Source: Oryzias latipes
Taxonomy: Eukaryota; Chordata; Actinopteri; Beloniformes; Adrianichthyidae
Assembly (NCBI RefSeq): GCF_002234675.1
Contig: NC_019867.2
Span: 4,172,001-4,236,000 of the forward strand
Length of the DNA stretch: 64,000 bases
Direction: 5' to 3'
Shown here piece after piece: positions 46,001 to 56,618 of the stretch. The translations under genes and the position numbers were made by a program. How positions within the stretch are numbered: the stretch's first letter is position 1; each line of letters begins with the position of its first letter. The notes beneath the pieces are model-generated. The model had not been told where the DNA came from. It saw only the letters and a list, made by a program, of their open reading frames with translations, and ran no database searches.

Positions 46001-48015
46001 ATTGATTGTATTTTTATTTCCAGGGAAAATTGCTATTGGCTAGTTGTTATTATTGTAAGAAATTATGATTCTATGATTAAATTTTTATATTATTATTTAT
46101 GTAAAACCTGCTTTGAGTTGGTTTTAAATGAAAACATAAAGAAAATAATGTAAAATAATCAGGAATCATTAATGACATGAAATTGTGAATTGAAAGCAAA
46201 TCAATTAAGAATTTGTCAATAATAAACCGAATCTAAACAACTGAAACCAGTGTAACCAATATGAGATGTGGGAGCTGGAATGAAAGCATGAAAAATCGAC
46301 ACGAACAAACAACATGTGTTCTGAAAAACATCCCTGTCCCTTTTTTCACGGGAAGTGTTCGATTTTGAAATTAAAACATAGAATTCACTAAGGCTAAATA
46401 ACAACAAAAAGGGACAAACCAAGCATGAAGGGAGTACAGTTCCCAAAGAGATGAGTGAATCTGTTCTTAACTCACACGTCATTCTGGATCTTTACATCCA
46501 CAGTTGGTGGATCTTTATCTTTATGGACAGATTTTATACTACCAAAGAGAAACTGACTGTGTGACAATCACAAACATTAGGGCCAACAACCAGCTGTTAC
46601 ATTTATGCATAATTATAGTTTTCACATCTAAGTGGCTGTGACTGAGAATGTAACCTGGTGACTGCAGGGATCACATGTCTTCCTGTCTTTCTGCTGCAAA
46701 AGAAAAAAAGATCTCGACCCTAAACGTTCCATCGTGTTTGTCCACACTTCAAAGCTTTTAGAAGGAAGATTTGCAGTACCTGACATCATCCTGTTATATT
46801 ATGTTTAAAATCTATGCTACTTTGAAAAATAAAATATAGAACTACTGGTGGGACCGACAAACGTGAAAGAGTAATCTTTCACTACAATTATGATTTATTT
46901 TGAAACATCCCACTGGGATAGCAGTTAAAACAAATACTATAAAAATACAAATACATAAAATCTTAATGTTTAAATAGTTAAATACATCAAAGACGGAATA
47001 ATAGTAATAAACAACATCTGAAGTTAAAAAATTGCCTAGTAGAATCGTTGATATTTATCAAAATAAATATATAGGAAGGAAAACAAATGTGTTCAGTCAA
47101 AAAACAATACTTTTTTAAAAGACTGAACAATACAAAATACTTTGTGTTTCATCTTTAACATAGAAAAATAAAATATTAAATATCACATTTTGGATATCAG
47201 TTTAACAAACATGATTAAAAATGTTCATTATTGCCAGAAATCTAATATTTTGCATTGTATTTTTCCAGCCTAAGATTCCTCTTACTAAAATGGCTGGATA
47301 CGAGCAGTTTAGTACTGTCAGTAAGTACTTTACTGGTGGTTTTGATATCAGCTCCTTTTTACTCTCGAAGTATTTATTTAAATGAGTCTTCGTTCATTGT
47401 AGAAGTAACTTTACTTTTACTGTCTCTTAGATCTTATTTACCTGCTGTGAATGTCAATGAGATGCATGTTTTAACCATTAACCTTAAATAAATAATAAAA
47501 GAACAGCAGTTTGATTTTAACACTGATCAAATTCTCATTTTGCTCTTGTTTTTATTCAACGTTGGGTGACAATTTGGGAAGTCTTTCATATTTGCGGTTA
47601 ATTTTAATGAGAACTTCATGATAATTACAGAAATCAACAACAGAGACAGGAAACAGAAACATAAAAAACGGCCTTAAATTGAAGTGTTATCCTTTATCAG
47701 ATGAAATTCGTCCTAAATCTGGTCAAACAAAACTCTAAATTCGTGTTTAGTCGGTGATTTACGGATACACTTTCCCAACACTGCGCTTTGTTGCTAACCT
47801 GTTAGCTTGTTCGGCTACTTAGCATTCCGACAGAAGAGGCAGCTTTTCCCACGCTAATGTAAACCGAACTCACCCTCCGCGATCACCCGCTTGATCCTTA
47901 ATTTCATGTCTCCGAGCTCCACGATTTGTCCAACGAAGTCATTCTGGTCCCTGCTGGCTGCTCCGGTAGAACCGGGCCCGGCGAGGAAATCAAGTGCCGA
48001 CTGGAAGAGTGACAT
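27696..48015 (-). CDS. gak: Cyclin G-associated kinase (GAK), complete, 29 coding exons
   Basis: GAK is a cytosolic and trans-Golgi kinase and Hsc70 co-chaperone that uncoats clathrin vesicles and phosphorylates AP1/AP2 adaptors. Exons in transcript order: 48015-47874, 43726-43665, 43555-43496, 42838-42724, 41553-41411, 41334-41209, 40323-40234, 40142-40007, 39609-39497, 38350-38272, 37506-37389, 35228-35179, 35046-34913, 34423-34301, 31977-31844, 31770-31576, 31486-31369, 31253-31174, 30599-30406, 30331-30170, 29973-29807, 29706-29457, 29360-29166, 29044-28904, 28824-28738, 28649-28401, 28319-28171, 28067-27891, 27797-27696. All phases join, giving 1296 residues (human about 1311). The start [16 protein letters not shown] and the end [11 protein letters not shown] are diagnostic. 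Intron 14 holds a LINE and a hAT fragment. The promoter faces aacs. Confidence 0.96.
28171..30599 (-). other. gak: gak exons 19-27: clathrin/adaptor-binding linker
   Basis: Residues about 673-1204, low complexity and rich in S, P, D and G. It shows short adaptor and clathrin motifs: [34 protein letters not shown] and DPFADLG. In the GAK/auxilin family DPF/DPW and DLL-type motifs recruit AP2 and clathrin. The segment before the J domain, [18 protein letters not shown] then [13 protein letters not shown], is the conserved entry to the chaperone part. Exon 23 ends at CTCA|GTGAAT, one of the weaker donor calls. Confidence 0.88.
32240..33640 (-). mobile_element. 5'-truncated L2-like LINE in gak intron 14
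   Basis: An open frame of 352 codons (33498-32440) encodes the palm and C-terminal part of a non-LTR reverse transcriptase. It has [13 protein letters not shown] and the catalytic NYADDTQIY, then the typical end region [20 protein letters not shown]. The frame continues upstream of the first Met through [15 protein letters not shown] to about 33630, where it breaks. The 3' untranslated part contains TTTATTTGTATAGCAC (plus-strand reading) and ends in a short CTTGC repeat near 32243. The long intact frame points to a fairly recent insertion. The clade is inferred from motifs. Confidence 0.85.
33690..34282 (-). mobile_element. hAT transposon fragment with BED zinc-finger start
   Basis: On the minus strand the right end reads TAGGGCTGAAACGATTCC at 34282, a typical hAT terminus. 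Inside, 34167-33943 is a frame with [20 protein letters not shown] and [12 protein letters not shown], the BED zinc-finger N-terminus of hAT transposases, after which the similarity stops. The catalytic part is missing, so it is not autonomous. It lies in gak intron 14, with its end 18 nt from the exon 14 boundary. The far end is not located; 33690 is a guess. Confidence 0.75.
34510..34770 (+). mobile_element. TTAAAGTCCCACTCCGAT-family transposon, copy 4 (right half)
   Basis: Shares TTTGAATAAAGAAAT, TTTTGAGCTTAATTTTCT and GCCACAAGAACATGT with the right half of the copy at 23558-24208. It includes an AATAAA on the plus strand, antisense to gak. The left half and a clear terminus are missing. 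It is in gak intron 13. Confidence 0.5.
35230..37380. other. gak intron 11, with one small DNA transposon
   Basis: No extra exon seen. It contains the transposon at 36717-36991; the rest is unremarkable intron sequence. Confidence 0.5.
36717..36991. mobile_element. small DNA transposon with AAGCCTTAGTCAC ends
   Basis: The left end is TAAGCCTTAGTCACACGC and the right end is TTGTGACTGAGGCTTTA, forming imperfect inverted repeats around 275 bp without coding capacity. A probable relative is at 54999-55542. Superfamily unknown. Confidence 0.6.
42113..42140 (+). repeat. (CA)n microsatellite
   Basis: About 13 CA units in gak intron 4, with a single AA interruption near the end. Confidence 0.8.
42180..42440 (+). 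mobile_element. degraded LINE reverse transcriptase C-terminal remnant
   Basis: The frame at 42086-42439 contains [11 protein letters not shown], which corresponds to the [14 protein letters not shown] region of the L2-like LINE at 32240-33640. In another frame, about 100 bp later, [17 protein letters not shown] matches the [18 protein letters not shown] region of that LINE. At least one frameshift separates them, so this is an old remnant in gak intron 4. Confidence 0.55.
44828..44841. promoter_or_regulatory. X-box-like palindrome GTTGCTATGGCAAC
   Basis: A 14-bp near-perfect palindrome matching the RFX X-box shape, in gak intron 1. It may simply belong to an interspersed repeat, so function is unproven. 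Confidence 0.3.
45280..45662. repeat. AACTTAA/AACTGAGTT-rich repeat ending in GCAGTGTA
   Basis: Many AACTTAA, AAGTTCA and ACTGAGTT units run for nearly 400 bp and stop at CTTTTTTTGCAGTGTA. The inverse of that end, ACTGCAAAAAAAG, is a terminus seen on many fish non-autonomous DNA transposons. In gak intron 1. Confidence 0.5.
45670..47860. other. gak intron 1, distal part; nothing recognised
   Basis: AT-rich intron sequence with no exon, RNA gene or transposon that I can support. Confidence 0.5.
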
Positions 48016-48250
48016 ATTTATCCGGGCCGCTTCCAGAAGGGGGGATAATAGACGTAAACCCCTCCCAGCTCAGAAAAAAAGAATCCACGGGAGGTTATTC
48101 TGTCACAACGTTTGAAAAATCGGGTAATATTAATCTGTCAGTGGACGAAAGCATCCTCTTCCTGTTCCCAGACTTACGAGGCCACCATCATCACAGTGCG
48201 GGCTTCCGGAAAGGGTCGTGACGTCAGGCACGACTCAGTCATGTGACTGT
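48016..48250 (-). promoter_or_regulatory. gak: gak promoter region
   Basis: This CpG-richer stretch directly upstream of the gak ATG holds a perfect CRE (TGACGTCA, 48219-48226), an ETS-like TTCCGGAA (48204-48211) and an E-box-like GTCATGTGAC (48239-48248). I see no TATA box, as usual for a housekeeping gene. The sites are recognised by sequence only. Confidence 0.5.
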
Positions 48251-48879
48251 AACCCACAAAATAAAATACAATACATTTTAATTAGATTATATTAATATTA
48301 AGAGTATTAATAAACGCATTTTCGGACAAAAATTATTAAATAAAAAATAAAATAATAATAATAATAAATTTAAAAAAACGAAAAAAAAAAACTCGACAGA
48401 GAAGTATGTTAATATATACGATATATGAATGGATCAGAAAAAATGAGGTACTTATCACATTTTTATTAACATCCTTTCTGTAGATAAAGGTTGGTCTTTG
48501 GAACCAGGTCCTACATTATATTAACAACACTAAGTGTTTGAACTTGTACAAAACATTTATTCTGCCGCCATCTACTGGATAGAAAGGTTGTGTGTCAAAA
48601 AAGTCAACAAGTGTGGCACATACCTGGAAACCTTTTTTTCTTGAGCAAACAGATCTATTTGTAACTTTCCAAGTTTATCAGTAAAGACAAACAAAAAAGA
48701 CAACAAACAAACAGGAAATAAAGCACCCAGAGCTCTCATGTGATTTTCAAAACATTTGCTTTCTTTTCTAATGTTGTGAATGTTTTGATTTGCTTTTTAT
48801 TATATTTTCACCCCGCTATTATTATATTATTATTACTATTATTATATTTAAACAACCGTTAGAAAATATAAGTCTATTT

Positions 48880-49080
48880 AAATGTACTAAAAATAGTCTA
48901 TACTAAAAGTGAGGCTGTAGACTTGAAGTATGCCTTTTATATTCTATCTGTATACTAACTGAAGAAGTATTCAGTAAGTATACTTACTACACAACACGTT
49001 GCTATACTCGTGCTGTACTTATATACTCAGTATACTTAAAAAATCTACTTCAGGCACACTACTTTTTGCTAGAGGAACAA
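48880..49080. repeat. AGTATACTTA-rich interspersed repeat
   Basis: Repeated AAGTATAC, GTATACTTA and TATACTC units ending in GGCACACTACTTTTTGCTAG. It looks like a degraded non-autonomous fish transposon. Boundaries are approximate. Confidence 0.4.
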
Positions 49081-50300
49081 CAACAGACACATGTTCTTAT
49101 GTCAAAAAATAAGTTGATCAGGTTTTTGGAAGCAGAAACTTACAGTATAACGGACTTTTGTTGTTTCAGGAATTAAAACATTAAGCAACTTTCTTCAAAG
49201 CACATTTATGTAAAATTATGTACATTTAAAAAGTACTTTATTGGACTTCTTTAAATTATTGCTAGTAACATCACTTTTATTTACTATGTCTAAGATTAAA
49301 ACAAAAAGCTTTGAATTTAAACATACTTATTTGTACAAGTTTGGACACTTGAGGTTTTTTCTGTAACTTGATTAAGTTATAAATTAGTGTCTACATATCT
49401 GATGGAACTAAGGCTGAACAGTTTCATGTATTTTTCTTCGTACATGATGCATTAAAACTGAATTCTCTGAGGGGGTCCGCAGGTTCATGTGTTACAGCAC
49501 ATTTTTCATTTCATTCATGAACAATCTTTGGAGTTTAACAGCTGCTTAATGCACCTGATGTAGGGTCACAAATCTAAGCTGTTTAGAGCTGACTGAACTT
49601 GTCCACACTTAGATAAGCAACCCTGGAAGAGAAGATGCTTAGTCACCCTGACAATGACGAGATGGCATGATGCGAGAGCTATCATAGTCAGGGGGCTGGA
49701 CCCTAGTGGGTTGATCAGCTGTCTGCCAATAGCTTTATGGCGCATCTGGCTGCAGGAGCTGAGATGACAAAAATCTCCATACTTCCACGTTAAAGCCAGG
49801 ACTCTCATGCCCAGTAATGGAAATTATTGTTTTTTTTTTTGTGCAGGATCGCAATCCCTCATGACATTAAATAGTAAGACATCAGACGCATTGAAATAAT
49901 GTGTTTTCTAAACACAATGTAAAGTCATTTGAAAGATAAATGGTTCAGTGAGGGTTCCATTGACATATTTTTTTTATCTCATTTATTTAAATAGTTGTCA
50001 CTATTTGTCTTTCTTAAATTTAATGTCAACAAGTGTGATGATCAAAAAATAAAGGGAAAATAGACAAGGCCATTCTTCCTTGGAAAGTTGAGGAAAAAAA
50101 CAAAATAATATACATTTCATGAACACATTTTATGTCACAAGATTAAAAGATTCCATCAACAAGTAAATCATTCAAAATCACAATTTTTGATTACTCCCAA
50201 CTAACTATTTATTTATTTTATTTCATTTTAACTTGGTCATGCAATGCCTACAGGAACATCTACTGATCAAATTTTGAATGACACCACCAGGCATTGAGGA
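49081..50300. other. gak/aacs intergenic, nothing recognised
   Basis: No gene or identifiable element. A GC-richer patch at 49560-49810 could be an unrecognised repeat. Confidence 0.4.
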
Positions 50301-50320
50301 GGGTCACAATTTCGTGGTCC

Positions 50321-50500
50321 TGATTGGTCACACCTCTAAGCCCCAACCTTGGATCCTGCTCAGTGATTGGTTAAAGCATTTGGGAGGCTGTGCAAGGAAA
50401 CTTTCTATTGGTCAAGCAAGACGTCAGTCAACCAGAGGCGGTCCGCCGTCATCCGACCGATCGGTCGGCTGATGTGGGACCAGTTTGCCGAAGACCAATC
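50321..50500 (+). promoter_or_regulatory. cluster of four evenly spaced CCAAT boxes
   Basis: ATTGG at 50323-50327, 50366-50370 and 50407-50411, and CCAAT at 50495-50499. Spacings are 43, 41 and about 88 bp, so near-multiples of four helical turns. CCAAT boxes bind NF-Y. A CRE-like GACGTCAG lies at 50420-50427, and a 14-bp palindrome CGACCGATCGGTCG at about 50455-50468. It is roughly 700-850 bp upstream of the aacs ATG, in a GC-rich island within AT-rich sequence. Confidence 0.5.
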
Positions 50501-51039
50501 ACAGTCCTTCATTTTGACGCGCACGAAAATGTGAGCTCATTGACTGCGCGGTGCTGTTGGGATGTCGTTCAAGATTCAACTAGTGTTTATCAATTTTTGA
50601 AAAAGAGAATAACAGGGAAACTATTTAATGAGTTTCCAAAATGTTACCACCTTTTATTGAAAAATTGGTAGCAAATGCATTACTATTCTATTATGTGTTT
50701 ATATAAGAATATAAAGAATCTTTACTTCTTGATTAATTTTAAACAATTGTTGAATAAATCAGGATATTATTTTTCATGTATAGTAGCTGATATATTAGCC
50801 AGGAGATCATTTTCCACAAAAATATTTTTAACTGTAGTTATAATTATCTTCCAGCTATAAAAAACAAAAAACAAAACAATCTTTAGATTAATTAAAGATG
50901 TCAAGTTTTTATTCGGATCTAGATAACTGGATACTTAAAACAACTTTATTGCACAAGCTGGAAGTAAATACAACACAAAACACAATTTTAACAAAATAAA
51001 ATTATCGACGTTATTCTGGAGAAATTCGGCTCAATATTT

Positions 51040-51174
51040 TGAAAGGCATCACACCAGCTTACGTCATGACGCAGGGGCGTGGCCCGGCAGCGTTCTTGAG
51101 CAGCCGCACACTTCCATTCAGCGCACTCAGACTAGCCTGCTATCCCGAGGCGTTAGGGAGCTCGCGCAGCGACT
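51040..51174 (+). promoter_or_regulatory. aacs: aacs proximal promoter / 5' UTR
   Basis: Upstream of the aacs ATG are TACGTCATGACGCA (51060-51073, CRE/AP-1-like), GGGGCGTGGCCC (Sp1/KLF-like) and TCACACCAG (51050-51058), one base off the sterol-response consensus TCACNCCAC. AACS is known as an SREBP-2-responsive gene in mammals; whether this near-match works is inference. Confidence 0.4.
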
Positions 51175-54100
51175 ATGTCCAAAGAGATGGAAGGAAAGAG
51201 CGAGAAGATTCTGAACATGGACAGCAAGGTGCTGTGGTACCCGGACTCCAAGAGGAACACGCGGATGGACACTTTCAGGACGCAGATCAACGCGGACTAC
51301 GGGCTTAATCTGGGTGAGTAGGACAGGATCGAAGCGAAGGTGGGAGGGACTCAGTCACTATGAGCTTAAAACACAGTTGGAGAGGATGCAAATTGGATTT
51401 TTATGTGCTGGATAGAGAAAGAATAAGCAAAACAAAATTGGAGCCTCTGTGACTGTGTTAGCATTAGCATCACTTCATCTCTAACCCAAAAACAGTGCTG
51501 CCAGCAGACCTGTTAATTGTTAATGAGCAATGATGCACATTTTATCATTTATAAACTTATTAACAAGATTGCACACCACTCCCGTTAGCAGCAATCAGCT
51601 GTTTACAGCTCTGCAGATCTGCAGGTGATCTGAGGCCTGTTATTTATTTTTTTACATTTGTGTTAGTGGATGCAGATAAACATGAATGTATTAGAATGTA
51701 TTAGAATGTATTAGATCACTAAAATAAGAATACAATGGATGAAAAAACCCTGTCAATAAAAAATGACATATTAATTTATTTTAATAAATCTATTTTTTAT
51801 CAGTTTGATCATCCGATTAGATCTTCTTTTACTTCTAGTATCCAATAAAGCTTCTAGAATCTGTCTGGTAAATTAGGATTGATTTAGTCACTTTTTTCCA
51901 CCTCTCATATCTTCATTTGTGAAAACGTCCAGAAAAAGTGAAATTAGATTGGCGGTATTTGTTACAAATATTGATTTTGCGAAGTGTTAAAGTGTTTATA
52001 TCATTGTTTGTATCGTCTACCTTTGGAATGATTGACGCTGTGCTCTCTAGCCAACTACAATCAGCTGTATCAGTGGTCGGTGGACAGCTATCCAGATTTC
52101 TGGGGAGAAGTTTGGCGTTTCTGTGGAATCATCAGCTCTAAAACATACGAGGAAGTAAGTAAAAAAAAATATATTTTCAAAAAAAAAATTTGTTTTTACA
52201 GTGATCAAGACTCAATGTCCTGATAGTTGTGTGATACTGGGCGCTCATAACTCATTAATTACGATTTAATTTAAAGCCAAATAGAAAAAAAAAAAAAAAA
52301 AACGTTATGTTTGTAATATAATATTTACCATTGTTGCTGCGTAGTTCCAGGATGCAGACACTTATCTGAAGTAATAAATGATGTGTCATAATATGTTAGG
52401 CACACCTTTTTTGGGACATAAGGACATTTTATTCCACTTAATTTGCCGGCACCATGTTCTCACCCACATAAATCCAATATTTGACTTTGTGTTGACTCTG
52501 CTGCCTCTGTGGCTAAGCATTCTGGGAAAGTAAAGGGTGTCTTGTTTCAACTGAAATCTCTGAAGGAAACTAGGAACAGTGTAGTTGCCATAAGAACTAA
52601 AAAACAAAATAAAAACATAAGTATAAATAACAAGTCTGAGTGACAGCCAGGTTCCATGAAGACATAAGGAGGAGTGCACTTTTTCTTGCAAAAAAGACTG
52701 AAATGGCCAAAAAAGTATTTCGTTTCTCAGTTGGTTTTGTCTGATTTACACTAAAAACATCCAGTCGGGTTAAAAACCTCTGAGTTTTGCCTCATAATAG
52801 AGGAAAAGAATCCTCACCAGAGTGGAGCTGCATTAACTGCTGTGTGTTTGCTAGGTGGTGGATGCAACTAAGAAGATCTCCGATGTTCCAGAGTGGTTTA
52901 AAGGAGCTCGACTTAACTACGCAGAGAACCTGCTTAAACACCCCGACCAGGACAAAGTGGCTCTCTATGCTGCACGTGAGTGCACCTCTGAATGTGTGAG
53001 CCTGCCGTCTGTGTGCAGACTTCACACACACACACCTACACACACTCACCCACACACACACACACACACACACAGATCGGCCAGGGGTAATGGAAGAGGC
53101 TGGCAGAAGACGGCAGATGTTTACGTCATCCGCCTTGTCGTTATTAAATTAAATGCTGCGCCCTGTTTAACCTTTGAATGACAAATACTAATGAAAAGCT
53201 CTCTCTGCGTGGACTTAGGAACACGCACAGCCTTCCACATGTTATTAAGAGAAGAAAAAGTGGTCATTATTCTGTAAAACGTCTTTATTCCTTTTGCAAA
53301 AAACATTTTCTTGGTTTATAAATGATTTGTGCTTCTTTGTTAACCAGGGGAAGGTGGAGAGGAGATTGTGAAGGTAACCTTTGGAGAACTGAGGCGAGAC
53401 GTGGCTTTGTTTGCCGCCGCCATGAGAAAGATGGGAGTCCAGACCGGAGACAGGGTTGTAGGTAAGTCTTACATCAACTGCCCCTTTTTATCTAATAAAA
53501 GAACAACAAAAAAACAACAACAATGAAATGCAAACTATTTTCTTTATCATCCAAAACCATCCGGAGAGACAACATAGTGACTTGTTGAGAAGTTTGCCTC
53601 ACGTATTTTTTGGCTTTTAAAGGAACATTGCAGGGCAGCTGAAAGACGTTGGGGGAAAAAAGGACAAATTCAAAATAAACTTTATGTACAATATGTATAT
53701 TTTTTATTTAAATTATTTATTTTTGTGCAAATAAAGTTTGCTTTAATGTAAGAATGTTTAATACTTTCATCAGGACTTTTCTTAGTCTCATCACTAACCT
53801 TAATGCCCCCGCCTTACCAGCCCCTCATAAGGTGGGGGCATTAAGGCTGGACTGAGGCCTTGTGAAGCATGTGAGTAACTATGACGTTAAAGCTACAAGT
53901 GGACCTAACTGTTAAAGCAAGAGTCTGGATAAGTCTGTAAAACACCAGTGGGTTAGCAGCCCCCCAGCAAAAAGCCATTAAGTCATTATTGACAAACATT
54001 AAGAAATCATTAATACAAGTTTCTTTAAGTATTCCAAAAATAAAAGTGCCTTAAATTACGTATACATATTTTTTATGAATACATATTTTTGATTCATTCA

Positions 54101-56556
54101 TTTGTAATGGCCTTCCACTCTGAGCTTCTCATTTGCCACCCTTCCAAAGTCTACTGCCCCCCCTGTATAAAATGTTCTAGTTCCTCCGCTGAAATATCAT
54201 GGTAGAACAGAGATGAAGAGGTCTGATTGCTTCCTCACAGTAGGAGCTTTTTCTGAAAGGTATTTATTCATTTTGCAGTTAGTATTTCTACACGGTGGAA
54301 TCGCTAAATATACTTTTCTTCAATGGTTCATTTGCGAGAAGGTTCAGATCCTCACCTTTACATTTACAACCTGCTGCTCAGCGGCTGCAGTTTGGCTGTA
54401 ATGTAAATAATATTACTGGCACAACTCAGAAGCTGCAATGTAAGTTAAAGAACTGGTCTCTGTCACAATTCTGCTTCAGATGTAACCATCTAAACTGGAT
54501 ACCATAAACACAATGAGTTTCTTTAGCAGCACATTGATTAGCTCTACTATGATAACCCCACATTTACCATCAGTCTTTCTCCGGTTCTTGTGTTTTGTCT
54601 GAAATCTCACCATAAATTCAGCCCCAACAATCCCATGTTTCTCTCCAAATGATTCTTACTTTAGAATTTCATTTTCTGTTATGACATGTGTGTAACTTTC
54701 AGCCAAATCTTCCACATAACCACAAAACACTCTTTAAGTTTTCAAATTCAGCTGTTGAGGAGCGATCAGGTCCTCCCGATGTCTGCCTGTAGAGGAGCTG
54801 TACATTACGAGCAGCTGGAAGTAGAGCCCTGCTGCCTGCGAGACGCGTTCTTTAAGGAAATCTGGTTTTTCCTGCCTTCAGTGCAGCTTTTCCCTCTCTC
54901 TCAAGCTGCAGATCTCCAGAGCTTGTGTTTTTCCTCATTCTTAGATTCTTAGACTGATTGGCACATGCTTTGGTTTGTGAAAAGAATTGTTTTGTCAATG
55001 CCTTAGTCACAACTATGTATGAGCGGTCTGCGAGCAAAAAAGGGGCAAATAGGTACGGGGCATAGAGGCGGCCCGCATGAAATGACAAGGTACCAGATCG
55101 CTTGGTGAGCCCATTGAGGAAAAAATGTTCAAGCACCTTTTTCTTTGGGTTTGCTTCAAGCGACAGGTTGAACACTTATACAACACGTACGAGGGAAAAC
55201 GGGTGTGCTGTATGAACAATTTTAATTTTTGTCAATGCCTTTAAATCCGGTGCAAGGGACCCGTTGGCGTGATAAACAGGCGCAGCCTGACTGTTAGAAA
55301 TGAGGATATTAGTAAATCGTAGTGTAGTTTAAGTGAGCTTCCTAGTGTGACACCGTACGACCGCATCACCCATGCGTCATAAATGTGTTCAACCAACATT
55401 AGTTTTACAGATACTTTTCGATACACTTCCCCCATTGCGATAATGGTACGTTCCATTTTCATGACATCACTTGCTGTGGCCGTACGAGCCTCAAGGGAAC
55501 TGAAATAAATCCCTCTGAACAGGTTCAAGTGACTAAAGCCTTTCAGAGAGTCCATCTTTTAGATGAGGGGTTAAAAATCAATCTGTTGTTACTTTAAAAT
55601 GAATAATGATGAGGCCAGCACAATAAATTCGCAAATTTATCGTTATCGCAATATCAAGCTGTGCAATAAGCATATCGCAAAAGTCGATGAAAATTGCGAT
55701 AAATGGTTACCTTAAATGTGCTAAAACAATCTTATGGCAGCTTGAAGTATTTAACGGATCAAATAAACCCCTTTATGCGTTTGAACAACGGGATGGAGCC
55801 CTTTTATGTTAGATGTTTGCCTCCTTTGTAGACGAGGATCATTTGGAGTGTAATTAAAGTTATGTGGACTTGTATTTAAATGAAAGTGTTGCAGTGAAAT
55901 GGAAATGATGTATTTAGATGTTTTGCTATTTGTTCATGTAACACAAGGTTTTACGTCATCGCAATATTGATCACTAATATTGCAAATCGTGAGTTTTGAT
56001 CATATCGTGCTGCCCCAATAACTATGTTGTTATTCTCAAAGAAATAGACTATGCAAATATAAAAAAGACTTGACGTTATTTGGCTGCTGGTTGGATTTTT
56101 CAAAGCAATGTGGCTTCTTTAAAAAAAACAAGTGAGATTTTTTTTTAAAATTTTCATCCATGTTTGAACTGAAACAGAAAATCTAAAACGAAATTGTCTT
56201 TTTTGTGGATGTAGGTTGATTTTTTTTTTTTTTTTAATTTACATTTAGGCCCTGCTGTTTCTCTGTAGTTCTGTCTCTTTCCAGAAATCTAGAATTGCCG
56301 TCAGTTCAGAGTTATTGAATGCAAGCAATGACTAAAGTGCGATATAGTTTGTGCGCCTTTCTAGTTGAAGGAAAAGATGGGTATAGGAGGAGTGAAGGGG
56401 AGGGGGTGCATTACCTAAATGACCTGAGCTCTGTGGGAGGCTCATTAGAAAGATGTGAAGCAGAGTGAGAATCACAGGGGAGTAAGGAGAAAGCTTCTTC
56501 ATGTCTGTCCTCCTCCTCCTCCTCTCTTTTCATTACTTTTCTCAGATATCTGAGCA

Positions 56557-56618
<62 letters not shown>

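Larger units (their letters stand above)
39497..48015 (-). other. gak: gak exons 1-9: Ser/Thr kinase domain of the NAK family
   Basis: Residues about 40-320. Visible landmarks are the glycine-loop end [12 protein letters not shown] across the exon 1/2 junction, the ATP-site lysine in YALKRLL, the catalytic loop IIHRDLKIENLL across exons 5/6, the metal-binding CDFG in exon 6, and [15 protein letters not shown] closing the activation segment in exon 7. All catalytic residues I can check are present, so the kinase should be active. Intron 1 is about 4.1 kb, and no extra exon was found in it. Confidence 0.9.

Noticed and set aside
53020-56616. CRISPR-like or regulatory arrays at the CA/GT tracts
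   Set aside because: They are plain dinucleotide microsatellites without spacers.
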